Shown one piece after another: positions 24,757 through 32,838 of a DNA stretch of 64,000 nt. The notes beneath the pieces were generated by a model. That model did not search any database, was not told where the DNA came from, and saw only the letters and a list, made by a program, of their open reading frames with translations. Where the stretch lies: assembly GCA_001507425.1 (NCBI GenBank), contig LMAJ01000009.1, positions 62,001 to 126,000 on the forward strand, given 5' to 3'. Every line of letters starts with the position of its first letter. Positions within the stretch are counted from its first letter, which is position 1. Made by a program: the position numbers and the translations under genes. This DNA is from Flavobacteriaceae bacterium CRH. GTDB lineage: Bacteria > Bacteroidota > Bacteroidia > Flavobacteriales > Flavobacteriaceae.

Positions 24757-25234
24757 ATGAGACCTTTCATTGACTTAAATAATCAAAGTTTTTCTAAAGA
24801 AACCCTGATTTACTATTCTAGAGGAATTATCCTTATGAGGGGATTACTTTTAATTGGCCTTGCGATCGTTGCAATATATTATTTGAAAGAGAATCAATTC
24901 ATCATATCGCTTTTAATATTGCTCTCTATTTCAAATTCCATATCTCATTAAATCATTAAAAAGAATTGATGAAATTCAATTTAGAATTAATTCTAAAGGA
25001 ATTCAGTATAGAGATGAAAATCTTATTACGTGGAATAACATTGAAAATGAAAGAGTAATTACTGAATATACCAGTAAAGGCGATGATGGAACAGAATATT
25101 TCATTTACTATATTATTGATCCGGGTGAGGTAATAAAAGTCAAGATAGCAGAATTAAATTTTGACGCTGGCGAGTTACAACATACTCTTACAATACATAG
25201 AAACAGATACAAGAGAGAAAATAATATTTCTTAA
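24757..25234 (+). pseudogene. Frameshifted small membrane protein gene
   Basis: The first frame (24757-24951) codes 64 residues ending in a hydrophobic pair of segments (LLLIGLAIVAIYYL, FIISLLILLSI). It stops abruptly, while a second frame shifted by one base continues from about 24917 to 25234 with SLKRIDEIQFRINSKGIQY, WNNIENERVITEY and a C-terminal tail. Together they would make a protein of about 155 residues: two transmembrane helices and a cytoplasmic beta-rich domain, a common Bacteroidota layout. A one-base insertion between 24917 and 24951 is the simplest explanation. The stop overlaps the end of the facing ABC gene. Confidence 0.7.
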
Positions 25235-26007
25235 GTAATTATAAACTTCCCTTTCTCGGCGTCAAAAACAATATGTTCATCTTTAAAAAGAGTCGCAAAA
25301 CTTCCATTTGAAATTAAATTGCAAGGCTGATCCTGAACTACATTTTCCGGCGTCATAATAATCATTTCGTCACTTAACTGAATCGCCAAATCGATATCGT
25401 GAGTCGAAAACAAAATACATTTTTGAGTTTCCTGAGTTAGCTTTTTCAGTAATTTAAACAACGAAACTTTATGCAATAAATCAAGATGTGTTGTAGGTTC
25501 ATCTAAAATAATCAACGGCGTATCTTGTGCCAAAGCTCTTGCTATTAAAACTTTTTGCAATTGTCCGTCGCTAATTTCATAATGTCTTTTTTGAGCCAAA
25601 TGTTCAATTTGGGTTAATTTCATTGCTTCCTGAACTTTCTCTATATCTGTTGGCGTTAAAGATCCAATCCAGTTTGTATACGGCTGGCGGCCCAAAGCCA
25701 CTAACTCAAAAACTGAAAGATTACTTGGAGGTAATTTTTCGGTTAAAACCAAACTTAAATTTTGGGCTAAATCTAAAGGTTTATAAGTGTTTATATTTTT
25801 ATCATTCAAAAAAACATTTCCCGATAAAGGCTGCTGAATTCCCGTAATGGTTCTAAGCAAAGTCGATTTCCCAATTCCGTTTGCGCCAATTATAGAAATG
25901 AGTTTTCCTGAAGTTAAATTTAAATTTAAATTCCCGGCAATAGTCACAGTTCCTTTCTTGGATTTGTAGCCAATATTTAAATTTGAGGTTTTCAGAATAG
26001 TTTTCAT
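25231..26007 (-). CDS. ABC transporter ATP-binding protein (FecE/BtuD type)
   Basis: An importer ATPase of about 258 residues. Walker A is GANGIGKSTLL, the signature reads ISDGQLQKVLIARAL (LSGGQ variant) and Walker B is LIILDEPTTHLD, followed by the switch histidine in FSTHD. I start at the ATG at 26007. A GTG further upstream lies inside a flanking inverted repeat and would add residues encoded by that repeat. It belongs with the FecCD-type permease and the binding protein on the same strand, separated from them by the GxxExxY cassette. Corrinoid is the likely cargo by neighbourhood; iron-siderophore or heme remain possible. Confidence 0.87.
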   Translation of the reverse strand: MKTILKTSNLNIGYKSKKGTVTIAGNLNLNLTSGKLISIIGANGIGKSTLLRTITGIQQPLSGNVFLNDKNINTYKPLDLAQNLSLVLTEKLPPSNLSVFELVALGRQPYTNWIGSLTPTDIEKVQEAMKLTQIEHLAQKRHYEISDGQLQKVLIARALAQDTPLIILDEPTTHLDLLHKVSLFKLLKKLTQETQKCILFSTHDIDLAIQLSDEMIIMTPENVVQDQPCNLISNGSFATLFKDEHIVFDAEKGKFIIT

Positions 26008-26017
26008 TGGTGCGTAT

Positions 26018-26630
26018 TTTTTAAACACATAGAAACATAGATTTTTTTTGCTAGGGTAAAAGTTATCTTTAAAATTTACTCGTAAATTAACACATAGCCT
26101 TTGAACTTAAAACTTTGGCAATAATTTGAAATATTCATTTACAAATGTTTTTTGTCCTTCTTTAAAAATATTAAAGCAATTAAAATTAATTAAAATTCCT
26201 TTTGGCGCTTTTAATAATTTCATGTAAGTCATTATTTGCGCTTCATGAATTGGACTTATTTCTGATGTAGCTTTTAGTTCTACAACTAAACAATTCTCAA
26301 CAAATAAGTCACATCTCATATCTGCATTTAATACTTTATTTTTATAAACCAAAGGTACTTTCATTTCTGTAAGGAAGTTCAATTTTCGATGCGTTAATTC
26401 TTCTTTCAAACATTGATGATAAACATTTTCAAGCAATCCTTTTCCAATTATCTTATGCACTTCAATACAAGCACCAATTACATTATAACTTAATTCGTCT
26501 AAATACTTTTGATTAATCATTATTAGTTAATTAACAGAAACAAGTGATAATTTCGCAATAGCTATGATTGTTTAAAAAAGTGAAACGTCTTTCAACAGCT
26601 TTTAAAACTATGTTTCTATGTGTTTAAAAA
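26018..26630. mobile_element. GxxExxY gene cassette framed by 23-bp inverted repeats
   Basis: A perfect 23-bp inverted repeat frames one gene. The left arm is 26018-26040 and the right arm 26608-26630, each containing the core AACACATAGAAACATAG or its reverse complement. The only gene between them is the GxxExxY gene. The unit separates permease and ATPase genes that would otherwise be about 40 bases apart. No transposase, integrase or clear target-site duplication is present. Mobility is inferred from the termini and the interrupted operon. Confidence 0.6.
26107..26520 (-). CDS. GxxExxY-family protein (PD-(D/E)xK nuclease-like)
   Basis: A 137-residue protein of the GxxExxY family. The name-giving motif is GLLENVY (about residues 28-34). 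Further family features are ELSYNVIGACIEVHKIIG before it, DLFVENCLVVELKA with the aspartate and E-x-K of a PD-(D/E)xK nuclease core (about 72-85), and ILINFN near the end. Its cellular role is not established. It sits alone inside perfect inverted repeats within an ABC transporter operon, which suggests a cassette rather than a transporter component. Confidence 0.9.
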   Translation of the reverse strand: MINQKYLDELSYNVIGACIEVHKIIGKGLLENVYHQCLKEELTHRKLNFLTEMKVPLVYKNKVLNADMRCDLFVENCLVVELKATSEISPIHEAQIMTYMKLLKAPKGILINFNCFNIFKEGQKTFVNEYFKLLPKF

Positions 26631-26657
26631 GCCAAGATACTAATTTATTGTAAGTTT

Positions 26658-27686
26658 TTACTGAAAATTTCTTTTTCGCATTAATAACCAAACTACTACC
26701 GGTGCGCCAATAATAGACGTTATGGCATTAATAGGCAAAGTTGTTTCAAATCCCGGTAATTGGGTTACGATATCGCAGAATAACATAATTATTCCTCCGT
26801 AAAAAAAAGTGCTCCAATACAAAACAGCGTGATTACTGGTTTGAAAAGTAAGCTTTGCAATATGCGGAACTGCTAAACCAATAAAAGCAATTGGACCTGC
26901 AAAAGCAGTTACACTTCCTGCCAGAATACTAGTAGCAAATATGATGGTTAGCTGCGCTTTTTTATAATTTAGCCCCATACTTTTGGCGTAATTTTCACCT
27001 AAAAGCAATGCGTTTAGAGGTTTAATACTGCTTGCGCTTAAAAGCAAACCAAAACCTACACAAACTGCCAAAACAGAAATTGATGTCCATGAAAGGTTTC
27101 CAAGACTTCCTAATGACCAAAAAGTGAATTTCTGCAATTGTTCTGCCGAACTAAAATAAGTCAGCACGCCAACAATAGCGCTGGTAAAACTGCCAAACAT
27201 AAGTCCCACAATTAAAATAGCCATTGTATTTCTTAACTTTTGTGCGACTAATAAAACCAGCATCAAAACCGAAATACTTCCTAATGTTGAAGCTAATACA
27301 ATGCCGTACGGCGATAATAAAATTTCATTCAAAAAAGCCGGCAATAAACCTGCTCCCAAAATAACAATGGCAACCGCTAAAATGGCTCCTGAACTTAATC
27401 CTAAAACATCTGGTCCTGCTAACGGATTTCTAAATAATGTCTGCATGAGCAAACCGCTTACAGACAAACCAATTCCGACTAGAAATGCCGTAATCGCTTT
27501 TGGCAAACGATAATTAATAATGATATATTCCCAAGTCGATTTACTAGCCTGTCCTCCCGTTAAGCTTATATAAACTTCTTTAAACGGAATTGTAATAGAC
27601 CCCAGGCTTATGTCTAAAAAAAACATAACCAAAAGTGCTAAACTCAGTATGGAAAACAGAATTATATTTCGCTTTTTATTTATCAA
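26658..27686 (-). CDS. FecCD/BtuC-type ABC transporter permease
   Basis: An inner-membrane permease of 342 residues with about ten hydrophobic segments. Family motifs include NPLAGPDVLGLSSGA, LLGENYAKSMG and FAGPIAFIGLAVPHIAK, the last being the region that contacts the ATPase. The family imports corrinoids, heme or ferric siderophores. It starts five bases after the binding-protein gene. The nearby cobalamin riboswitch and receptor favour corrinoid. Confidence 0.92.
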   Translation of the reverse strand: MINKKRNIILFSILSLALLVMFFLDISLGSITIPFKEVYISLTGGQASKSTWEYIIINYRLPKAITAFLVGIGLSVSGLLMQTLFRNPLAGPDVLGLSSGAILAVAIVILGAGLLPAFLNEILLSPYGIVLASTLGSISVLMLVLLVAQKLRNTMAILIVGLMFGSFTSAIVGVLTYFSSAEQLQKFTFWSLGSLGNLSWTSISVLAVCVGFGLLLSASSIKPLNALLLGENYAKSMGLNYKKAQLTIIFATSILAGSVTAFAGPIAFIGLAVPHIAKLTFQTSNHAVLYWSTFFYGGIIMLFCDIVTQLPGFETTLPINAITSIIGAPVVVWLLMRKRNFQ

Positions 27687-27691
27687 TGCTC

Positions 27692-28834
27692 TTAATTTAA
27701 TTTAGATGCAAAGGTAAATTCATAGCTCGGTAATAAATCAGGATGAAAAATCTTGATATAATCTTTTAAAACCAGATCCGGACGGCTTGGAGCCAATTCA
27801 TAATAAATTGTTCCTCCGGTTGCTCCAACTTTACCTTCAAAACTATATACATTTTTAGAAGTAAAAGCATCAAATTGAGTGTAATGCACATTACTTTTCC
27901 CAAATTCTTCTAAGGTTTTAAAAGAACCGGAAGCAATCCAGAAATTAGCAGTTTTGGCTTTAACCAATATTTTTTCAAAAGATAAACCTTCACTTCCGGT
28001 TCCTTTCAAATCAGACCATAAATAATTGGCCTGCGCATCTTTCATAAATTGTGCAACCCAACTATTACCTTTCGCTACATACCAGACATCCTGATACATA
28101 GTACCATATAAAACGGTTGAAGTTGCAGGTTGATCAGCCACAAGTTTTTTCGCCTGATTGTAACTCAAAACAATTTTATCAAATAATTCTTTGGCTTGAT
28201 CTTCTTTCCCAAATAATGCACCGTAAAGTTTAATCCATTCTGCTTTTCCAAGTGGAGATTGCTCCATCCAATCGGCCTGAATAAAAATATTCAAACCACT
28301 TTTTTTCAAATTCTCCAGCATCGGATTATTGTTATCTATTCCAAAAGTAACAATCAAATCCGGTGATAATTCTATTAATTGCTCGATATTTAATTTCTCA
28401 TTCTGTCCAACATTTTTAACAGATCCTTTATCGATTAATACTCTTGTTCTTTCAGAAGAAACATAATCGGTATTTGGAAAACCTACTAATTTATCCTCGA
28501 CATCAAGCATTTCAAGAAACGGAATATTTGTTGTTGAAGTTACAACCACAGATTCTAAAGGAACTTTAATTGTCGTATATTTTTGCAGGCTATCCGGAAC
28601 TTTCGCTTCTTTTTCTTTTAAAACGTAAGTGAATTTTGCTTTTGCATTTGGCCAGGGATTTGACACGGTTACAACAGAATATCCTTCATGTTTTACGATC
28701 GAAAGCCCGGAAGCATATTCGATACTATTTTTGGCGATTTCAGTTTTTACAATCTCTGTAGTTTCATTTTTTTTGCATCCAACAAGAATAAAAAAAGATA
28801 ACACAAAAATAAATTTAGGAAATAAATGTTTCAT
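27692..28834 (-). CDS. ABC transporter substrate-binding lipoprotein (BtuF/FecB type)
   Basis: A lipoprotein of 380 residues with lipobox FILVGC (Cys20). The two-lobed periplasmic binding fold is indicated by VVVTSTTNIPFLEMLDVEDKLVG and NIEQLIELSPDLIVTFG, then a long connecting helix and LYGTMYQDVWYVAKGNSWVAQFM. It delivers the ligand to the permease encoded five bases downstream. It is longer than E. coli BtuF and lacks obvious heme ligands. It faces divergently from the CWC-domain gene. Confidence 0.88.
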   Translation of the reverse strand: MKHLFPKFIFVLSFFILVGCKKNETTEIVKTEIAKNSIEYASGLSIVKHEGYSVVTVSNPWPNAKAKFTYVLKEKEAKVPDSLQKYTTIKVPLESVVVTSTTNIPFLEMLDVEDKLVGFPNTDYVSSERTRVLIDKGSVKNVGQNEKLNIEQLIELSPDLIVTFGIDNNNPMLENLKKSGLNIFIQADWMEQSPLGKAEWIKLYGALFGKEDQAKELFDKIVLSYNQAKKLVADQPATSTVLYGTMYQDVWYVAKGNSWVAQFMKDAQANYLWSDLKGTGSEGLSFEKILVKAKTANFWIASGSFKTLEEFGKSNVHYTQFDAFTSKNVYSFEGKVGATGGTIYYELAPSRPDLVLKDYIKIFHPDLLPSYEFTFASKLN

Positions 28835-29009
28835 ATATAGGTTATATTGCTCTTATAGATTGTTTATCGTCGTTTTTACCATTATTATTATTGATTTTAA
28901 ATGGCCCGATTTAATAATTACATTTTTCGATAAAACAAAGGTAATGCAATTTCTATTTTTTTTATTTACCTTTATTCTTACAAAACAAAATAAGTTATCG
29001 TTGCAATTT

Positions 29010-29372
29010 ATGAATACCTCAAAAACAAAAGTTTGCTCAAGTTGCGAATCTATTTTTTTCTGCGGAGATATTTCTGTTGAAAATAAATGTTGGTGCAATG
29101 ACTTCCCTCCTATTTTTAATGTTTCAGACGAAGGAGATTGTCTTTGTCCTAATTGTTTTAAAGAAGCATGCGTAGACAAAATCGATGCTTATGTCGAAAC
29201 GATGACTCCCACAAAAGCACTACAAAATAAAGCGGTCTCTTTACCAAAAACTGAAAAGCTAATTGAAGATATTGACTATTATATCGAAAATAACAAATAT
29301 GTTTTTACGACCTGGTTTCATCTAAAAAGAGGAAGTTGTTGCGAAAATAATTGTCGCCATTGCCCTTACTAA
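29010..29372 (+). CDS. Cysteine-rich CWC / DUF5522 protein
   Basis: About 120 residues from the ATG at 29010. The frame is open much further upstream, but that part is antisense to the binding-protein gene and looks non-coding. The N-terminal half is cysteine-rich (CSSCESIFFCG, CWCND, CLCPNCFKEAC), fitting the CWC family. The C-terminal part (KLIEDIDYYIENNKYVFTTWFHLKRGSCCENNCRHCPY) fits DUF5522, whose CxxxxCRHCPY ending suggests a metal site. Two domains are joined in one chain. The function is unknown. It is divergent from the importer genes and lies before the riboswitch. Confidence 0.75.
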   Translation: MNTSKTKVCSSCESIFFCGDISVENKCWCNDFPPIFNVSDEGDCLCPNCFKEACVDKIDAYVETMTPTKALQNKAVSLPKTEKLIEDIDYYIENNKYVFTTWFHLKRGSCCENNCRHCPY

Positions 29373-29521
29373 ATTGAATTGTAAAATATTGAACGTGATT
29401 ATAACTTCTAAATCACAACTTAAAACTTCTAACTCACAACTCGTAACTCTTCAACACAAGTAATAAAAATAGTACTTTAAACACCTTTTTACTTAGAATT
29501 TAGCACAAAAAGCGAAGTAAA

Positions 29522-29554
29522 TTTGAAAATTCACTAATTTTAACTTTATCTTTG
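29522..29554 (+). promoter_or_regulatory. Promoter before the cobalamin riboswitch
   Basis: TTTG (29522-29525) and TATCTTTG (29547-29554), with 21 bases between, match the Bacteroidota promoter. Transcription would begin just ahead of the riboswitch. Confidence 0.55.
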
Positions 29555-29564
29555 CACAAAATTA

Positions 29565-29741
29565 AGGTTGCGTTTATTTCAAACGCATTAAAAGGGAATC
29601 AAGTTATATTAAAATCTTGAGCTGTACCCGCAACTGTAAGCTTAGTTCTTAAATGAATGCTTGTTGTTAACTACAAACCACTGCTCGCCCCCAAGCGAAT
29701 GGGAAGGTAAACAACAAGACGCAAGCCAGGAGACCTGCCTT
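29565..29741 (+). ncRNA. Cobalamin (B12) riboswitch
   Basis: Conserved parts of the cobalamin aptamer appear in order: a short stem GCGT/ACGC, AAAAGGGAA (about 29590-29598), GAGCTGTACCCGCAACTGTAA (29619-29639) and the B12 box AGCCAGGAGACCTGCC (29724-29739). A small hairpin, ACTCT/AGAGT (29759-29776), next to the start codon at 29786 may be the expression platform that hides the ribosome-binding site. Family knowledge: cobalamin binding lowers expression of the uptake genes. In the 413-base gap before the receptor, the other item is a short duplicated sequence at 29403-29442. Confidence 0.93.
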
Positions 29742-29785
29742 TTTATAACAAATATCGAACTCTCGGGAAAAAGAGTGTAGAAATT

Positions 29786-31648
29786 ATGACTTTAAAAAAA
29801 CGTTTTGCATTTTGTCTCCTTTTGTTGTGCCAAATTATTTTGGCGCAGAATGACTCTGTTACCAAACTTAAAGAAGTTGTGGTCTCAGATGCAAATCTTA
29901 AAAAATATTCTGGTTCGCAATCGATTCAGGTATTGAATGATTCTTTAATTGATAGAAACCAACCTTCTTTAACTTCTCTTTTAAATTATAATACGGTTAT
30001 TTATTTTAAAGAAAACGGACTTGGGATGACTTCTGCCCCATCTTTTAGAGGAACTACAGGCGCACAAACAGCCGTTATTTGGAACGGAATAAACATAAAT
30101 TCTCAGTTTCTGGGTCAGGCAGATTTTAATACAATTGGCACAAGAGATTTTAATTCCATATCTGTAAAAGCCGGAGGAGGAAGCGTTTTATACGGGAGTA
30201 GTGCCATAGGCGGTAGCATCCATCTAAATAATGACTTACGATTTAAAAACGAATTCTCAAATCAATTGTTCTTTAGTTTAGGAAGTTACAATACTTTGAG
30301 TGCAAATTATCGTGTCATTGTCTCATCAGATAAATACAGTCTTCAGGTTAGCATTTCAAGAAATAGCTCTGATAATGATTTTAAATATCCGGGAACTACG
30401 GATCAGAGAAACATCAACGGAGAATATTATAATACTAGTATGAATACCACTTTTGGATATAAAATTAACTCCAACAATACTTTAAAAGTATACAGTCAGT
30501 TTTATGATTCAGAGCGTCATTTTTCTTTGACTTCTCCAAATGCAACTAAAACAAAATATGACGATTTTAATACCCGAAATCTTTTAGAATGGGAAAGTAA
30601 ATTCGATCGTTTTACTTCTAAATTAAAGGTTGCTCATATTGGGGAATCTTATAAATATTTCTCTAATATTAAGTCGCAACTATTTACTTATGGAAAAGTT
30701 GAAACTTCTATAATAAAATACGATTTGGCTTTTGATGTCAGTGATAAAATCAAACTAAATTCTATTATCGATTATAACAGTAATAAAGGACATGGATCAA
30801 GTATTGACAATGCAAATAGAGAAACTGGTTCGGCTAGTTTATTATTAAGTCATGTATTAAATGATAAATGGGATTATAACGCCACGATACATCAGGAAAT
30901 AACCGATAATTATGGCAATCCTTTTCTATTTTCTTTTGGAACACGTTATCAATTTACTGATTTTTATCGTGTAAAATTAAATGCTTCAAAAAATTTCAGA
31001 ATGCCAACTTACAATGATTTATTTTGGGAAGGAAGTGGCAATCCAAACTTAAAACCGGAGACTTCTTATCAGGCTGAGATTGGCAATGAATTTTTTACCA
31101 AAAACTTTTCCTTGTCTATAACTGCTTATTATAATTCAATCAAAGATTTATTACGCTGGGTACCAACAGCAGGTGGCGGAGATATCTGGTCGCCTGAAAA
31201 CACCGATAAAGTAAGAGCCTATGGCGCAGAGGTACTTTTGGAGTGGAAAACAAAAATACATAATCACAATTTTAAAGTTAACGGAACTTACGCTTACACT
31301 GTTTCAGAAAGTGAGCAATTAATAGAGGAAGAACTTGTTTACAAACAATTGATCTATGTTCCGTACCACAAACTAACAGGATCTGTTTCTTATAATTGGA
31401 AAAAAATATCCTCTTATTTTCAATATTTATATAATGGAGATGTTTTTACAACTCCATTTAATAATCCTGCTTCTAAAGTAAAAGATTATAATCTTGGTAA
31501 TCTTGGAGTTGATTATGATTTTGGAAAAAAGAACAGTTACAAAATTGGATTCCAAGTACTAAATGTATGGAACGAAAATTATCAGCCTGTACTTAACAGA
31601 CAAATGCCAGGAAGAAATTATACTATTTACATAAACCTTAATTTTTAA
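29786..31648 (+). CDS. btuB: TonB-dependent receptor, BtuB type
   Basis: An outer-membrane receptor of 620 residues with a signal peptide (about 1-20, ending in IILAQ). The plug domain (about 25-160) has SLTSLLNYNTVIYFKENG, APSFRGTTGAQTAVIWNGI and GGGSVLYGSSAIGGSI. A 22-strand barrel follows, ending in YTIYINLNF with terminal Phe. Control by a cobalamin riboswitch identifies the cargo as corrinoid. A surface lipoprotein gene follows after five bases. The receptor lacks an N-terminal carboxypeptidase-like extension. Confidence 0.9.
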   Translation: MTLKKRFAFCLLLLCQIILAQNDSVTKLKEVVVSDANLKKYSGSQSIQVLNDSLIDRNQPSLTSLLNYNTVIYFKENGLGMTSAPSFRGTTGAQTAVIWNGININSQFLGQADFNTIGTRDFNSISVKAGGGSVLYGSSAIGGSIHLNNDLRFKNEFSNQLFFSLGSYNTLSANYRVIVSSDKYSLQVSISRNSSDNDFKYPGTTDQRNINGEYYNTSMNTTFGYKINSNNTLKVYSQFYDSERHFSLTSPNATKTKYDDFNTRNLLEWESKFDRFTSKLKVAHIGESYKYFSNIKSQLFTYGKVETSIIKYDLAFDVSDKIKLNSIIDYNSNKGHGSSIDNANRETGSASLLLSHVLNDKWDYNATIHQEITDNYGNPFLFSFGTRYQFTDFYRVKLNASKNFRMPTYNDLFWEGSGNPNLKPETSYQAEIGNEFFTKNFSLSITAYYNSIKDLLRWVPTAGGGDIWSPENTDKVRAYGAEVLLEWKTKIHNHNFKVNGTYAYTVSESEQLIEEELVYKQLIYVPYHKLTGSVSYNWKKISSYFQYLYNGDVFTTPFNNPASKVKDYNLGNLGVDYDFGKKNSYKIGFQVLNVWNENYQPVLNRQMPGRNYTIYINLNF

Positions 31649-31653
31649 ATATC

Positions 31654-32721
31654 ATGAAAAGATTTAACAAACTATTTTTAACAGTCATTGTAAGCTCGGC
31701 ATTTTTTGTGTCATGCAGTAGTGATGATGATAACACTCCTGAACCTCGTGGAAATTACGAAGGGGGACTATTTGTTGCAAATGAGGGTAACTTTGGTTAC
31801 GCTGATGGAAATATATCATATTTATCAGATGATTTAAAAATTGAAAACAATGTTTTTTCTTTAGTAAATCCTGAAAAAACAAAAAACGACATTATTCAAT
31901 ATATAGGTTTTAATGGAGACTTCGCCTATCTGGTTGTAAATTATTCTAATAAAATTGAAGTAGTAAACAGATATACTTTTAAGAGTATTGCTACTATTAC
32001 TGCAAGTTTAGAAAATCCAAGATATATTGCTTTTGCTAATGGAAAAGGGTATGTTACAAACTGGGGAGACGGAGGAGATTCTGATGACGATTATGTAGCT
32101 ATACTTGATCTTACTACAAACACTGTTACTTCTAAAATTCCTGTATTTGAAGGTCCGGAAAAAATAATTGAAAACGACGGTAAGCTTTATGTAACTCACA
32201 AGGGAGGTTACCATTTCGGAAATTCATTAAGTGTAATTAACGCTACGACTAACAAAGTGGAAACTAATTTTGTAGTAGGCGACATTCCAACGGCACTGAT
32301 CAAAAATAATGGCAGTTTATATATTTTATGTGAAGGGAATCCATATTATGCTCCAACTGAAACAGCCGGTAAATTAGTTAAAGTTAGCTTAAGCAATAAT
32401 ACAATTACATCTTCAATAAGTTTTGAAGGCATAACGCATCCGGGATATTTAGATCTTGAAAATGACAAATTGTATTACAATGTTGACAACAAAATTTATA
32501 CTGCTCCTACAAGCACCACAACATTACCAACAACTCCTCTATTTGAAGCAACCAAAGTTACTGTACTTTACGGTCTGGCAGTAAAAAATAGCAAGATTTA
32601 TCTAGCAGATAAAGTAAACGGTCAGGATAATGGAAATATTTATATCTATTCTCTAACGGGAACACTTACTAATGATTTTGGAGTAGGTGTCAGTCCAAAC
32701 GGTTTTTACTTCAACAACTAA
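31654..32721 (+). CDS. Surface lipoprotein with YncE-like beta-propeller (BtuG-like, DUF5074)
   Basis: A lipoprotein of 355 residues with lipobox FFVSC (about Cys21). The acidic stretch SSDDDN directly after the cysteine resembles the signal for surface export of lipoproteins in Bacteroidota. The body has blade-like repeats (GLFVANEGNFGYADGNISYL, YVTNWGDGGDSDDDYVAILDLTTNTV, SLSVINATTNKVE) typical of YncE/DUF5074 propellers. Bacteroides BtuG, of this type, captures B12 at the cell surface and works with BtuB. Its position directly after btuB under the same riboswitch supports that role. Confidence 0.8.
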   Translation: MKRFNKLFLTVIVSSAFFVSCSSDDDNTPEPRGNYEGGLFVANEGNFGYADGNISYLSDDLKIENNVFSLVNPEKTKNDIIQYIGFNGDFAYLVVNYSNKIEVVNRYTFKSIATITASLENPRYIAFANGKGYVTNWGDGGDSDDDYVAILDLTTNTVTSKIPVFEGPEKIIENDGKLYVTHKGGYHFGNSLSVINATTNKVETNFVVGDIPTALIKNNGSLYILCEGNPYYAPTETAGKLVKVSLSNNTITSSISFEGITHPGYLDLENDKLYYNVDNKIYTAPTSTTTLPTTPLFEATKVTVLYGLAVKNSKIYLADKVNGQDNGNIYIYSLTGTLTNDFGVGVSPNGFYFNN

Positions 32722-32795
32722 TAAAGACAAACTAAAAAATACTTGGAATTATTTTTTAGACAATCAATTTACTTTATTTTTTTTTATTTTTTTTG

Positions 32796-32831
32796 GAAAA
32801 AAAAAGGCTTTCAGAAATGAAAGCCTTTTTT
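32796..32831. terminator. Bidirectional terminator between btuG-like and S41 genes
   Basis: AAAAAGGCTTTCA and TGAAAGCCTTTTT pair around a short loop, with T-runs on both strands. It lies between convergent genes. Confidence 0.88.
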
Positions 32832-32838
32832 GTTGTTA

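Noticed and set aside
26018-26630. Insertion sequence in the strict sense
   Set aside because: The inverted repeats are perfect, but the only gene is not a transposase and no target duplication is visible; it was kept as a putative cassette.
28629-29009. N-terminal extension of the CWC/DUF5522 protein
   Set aside because: It lies antisense to the substrate-binding protein and its intergenic leader, and has no family similarity; the ATG at 29010 starts the cysteine-rich domain.
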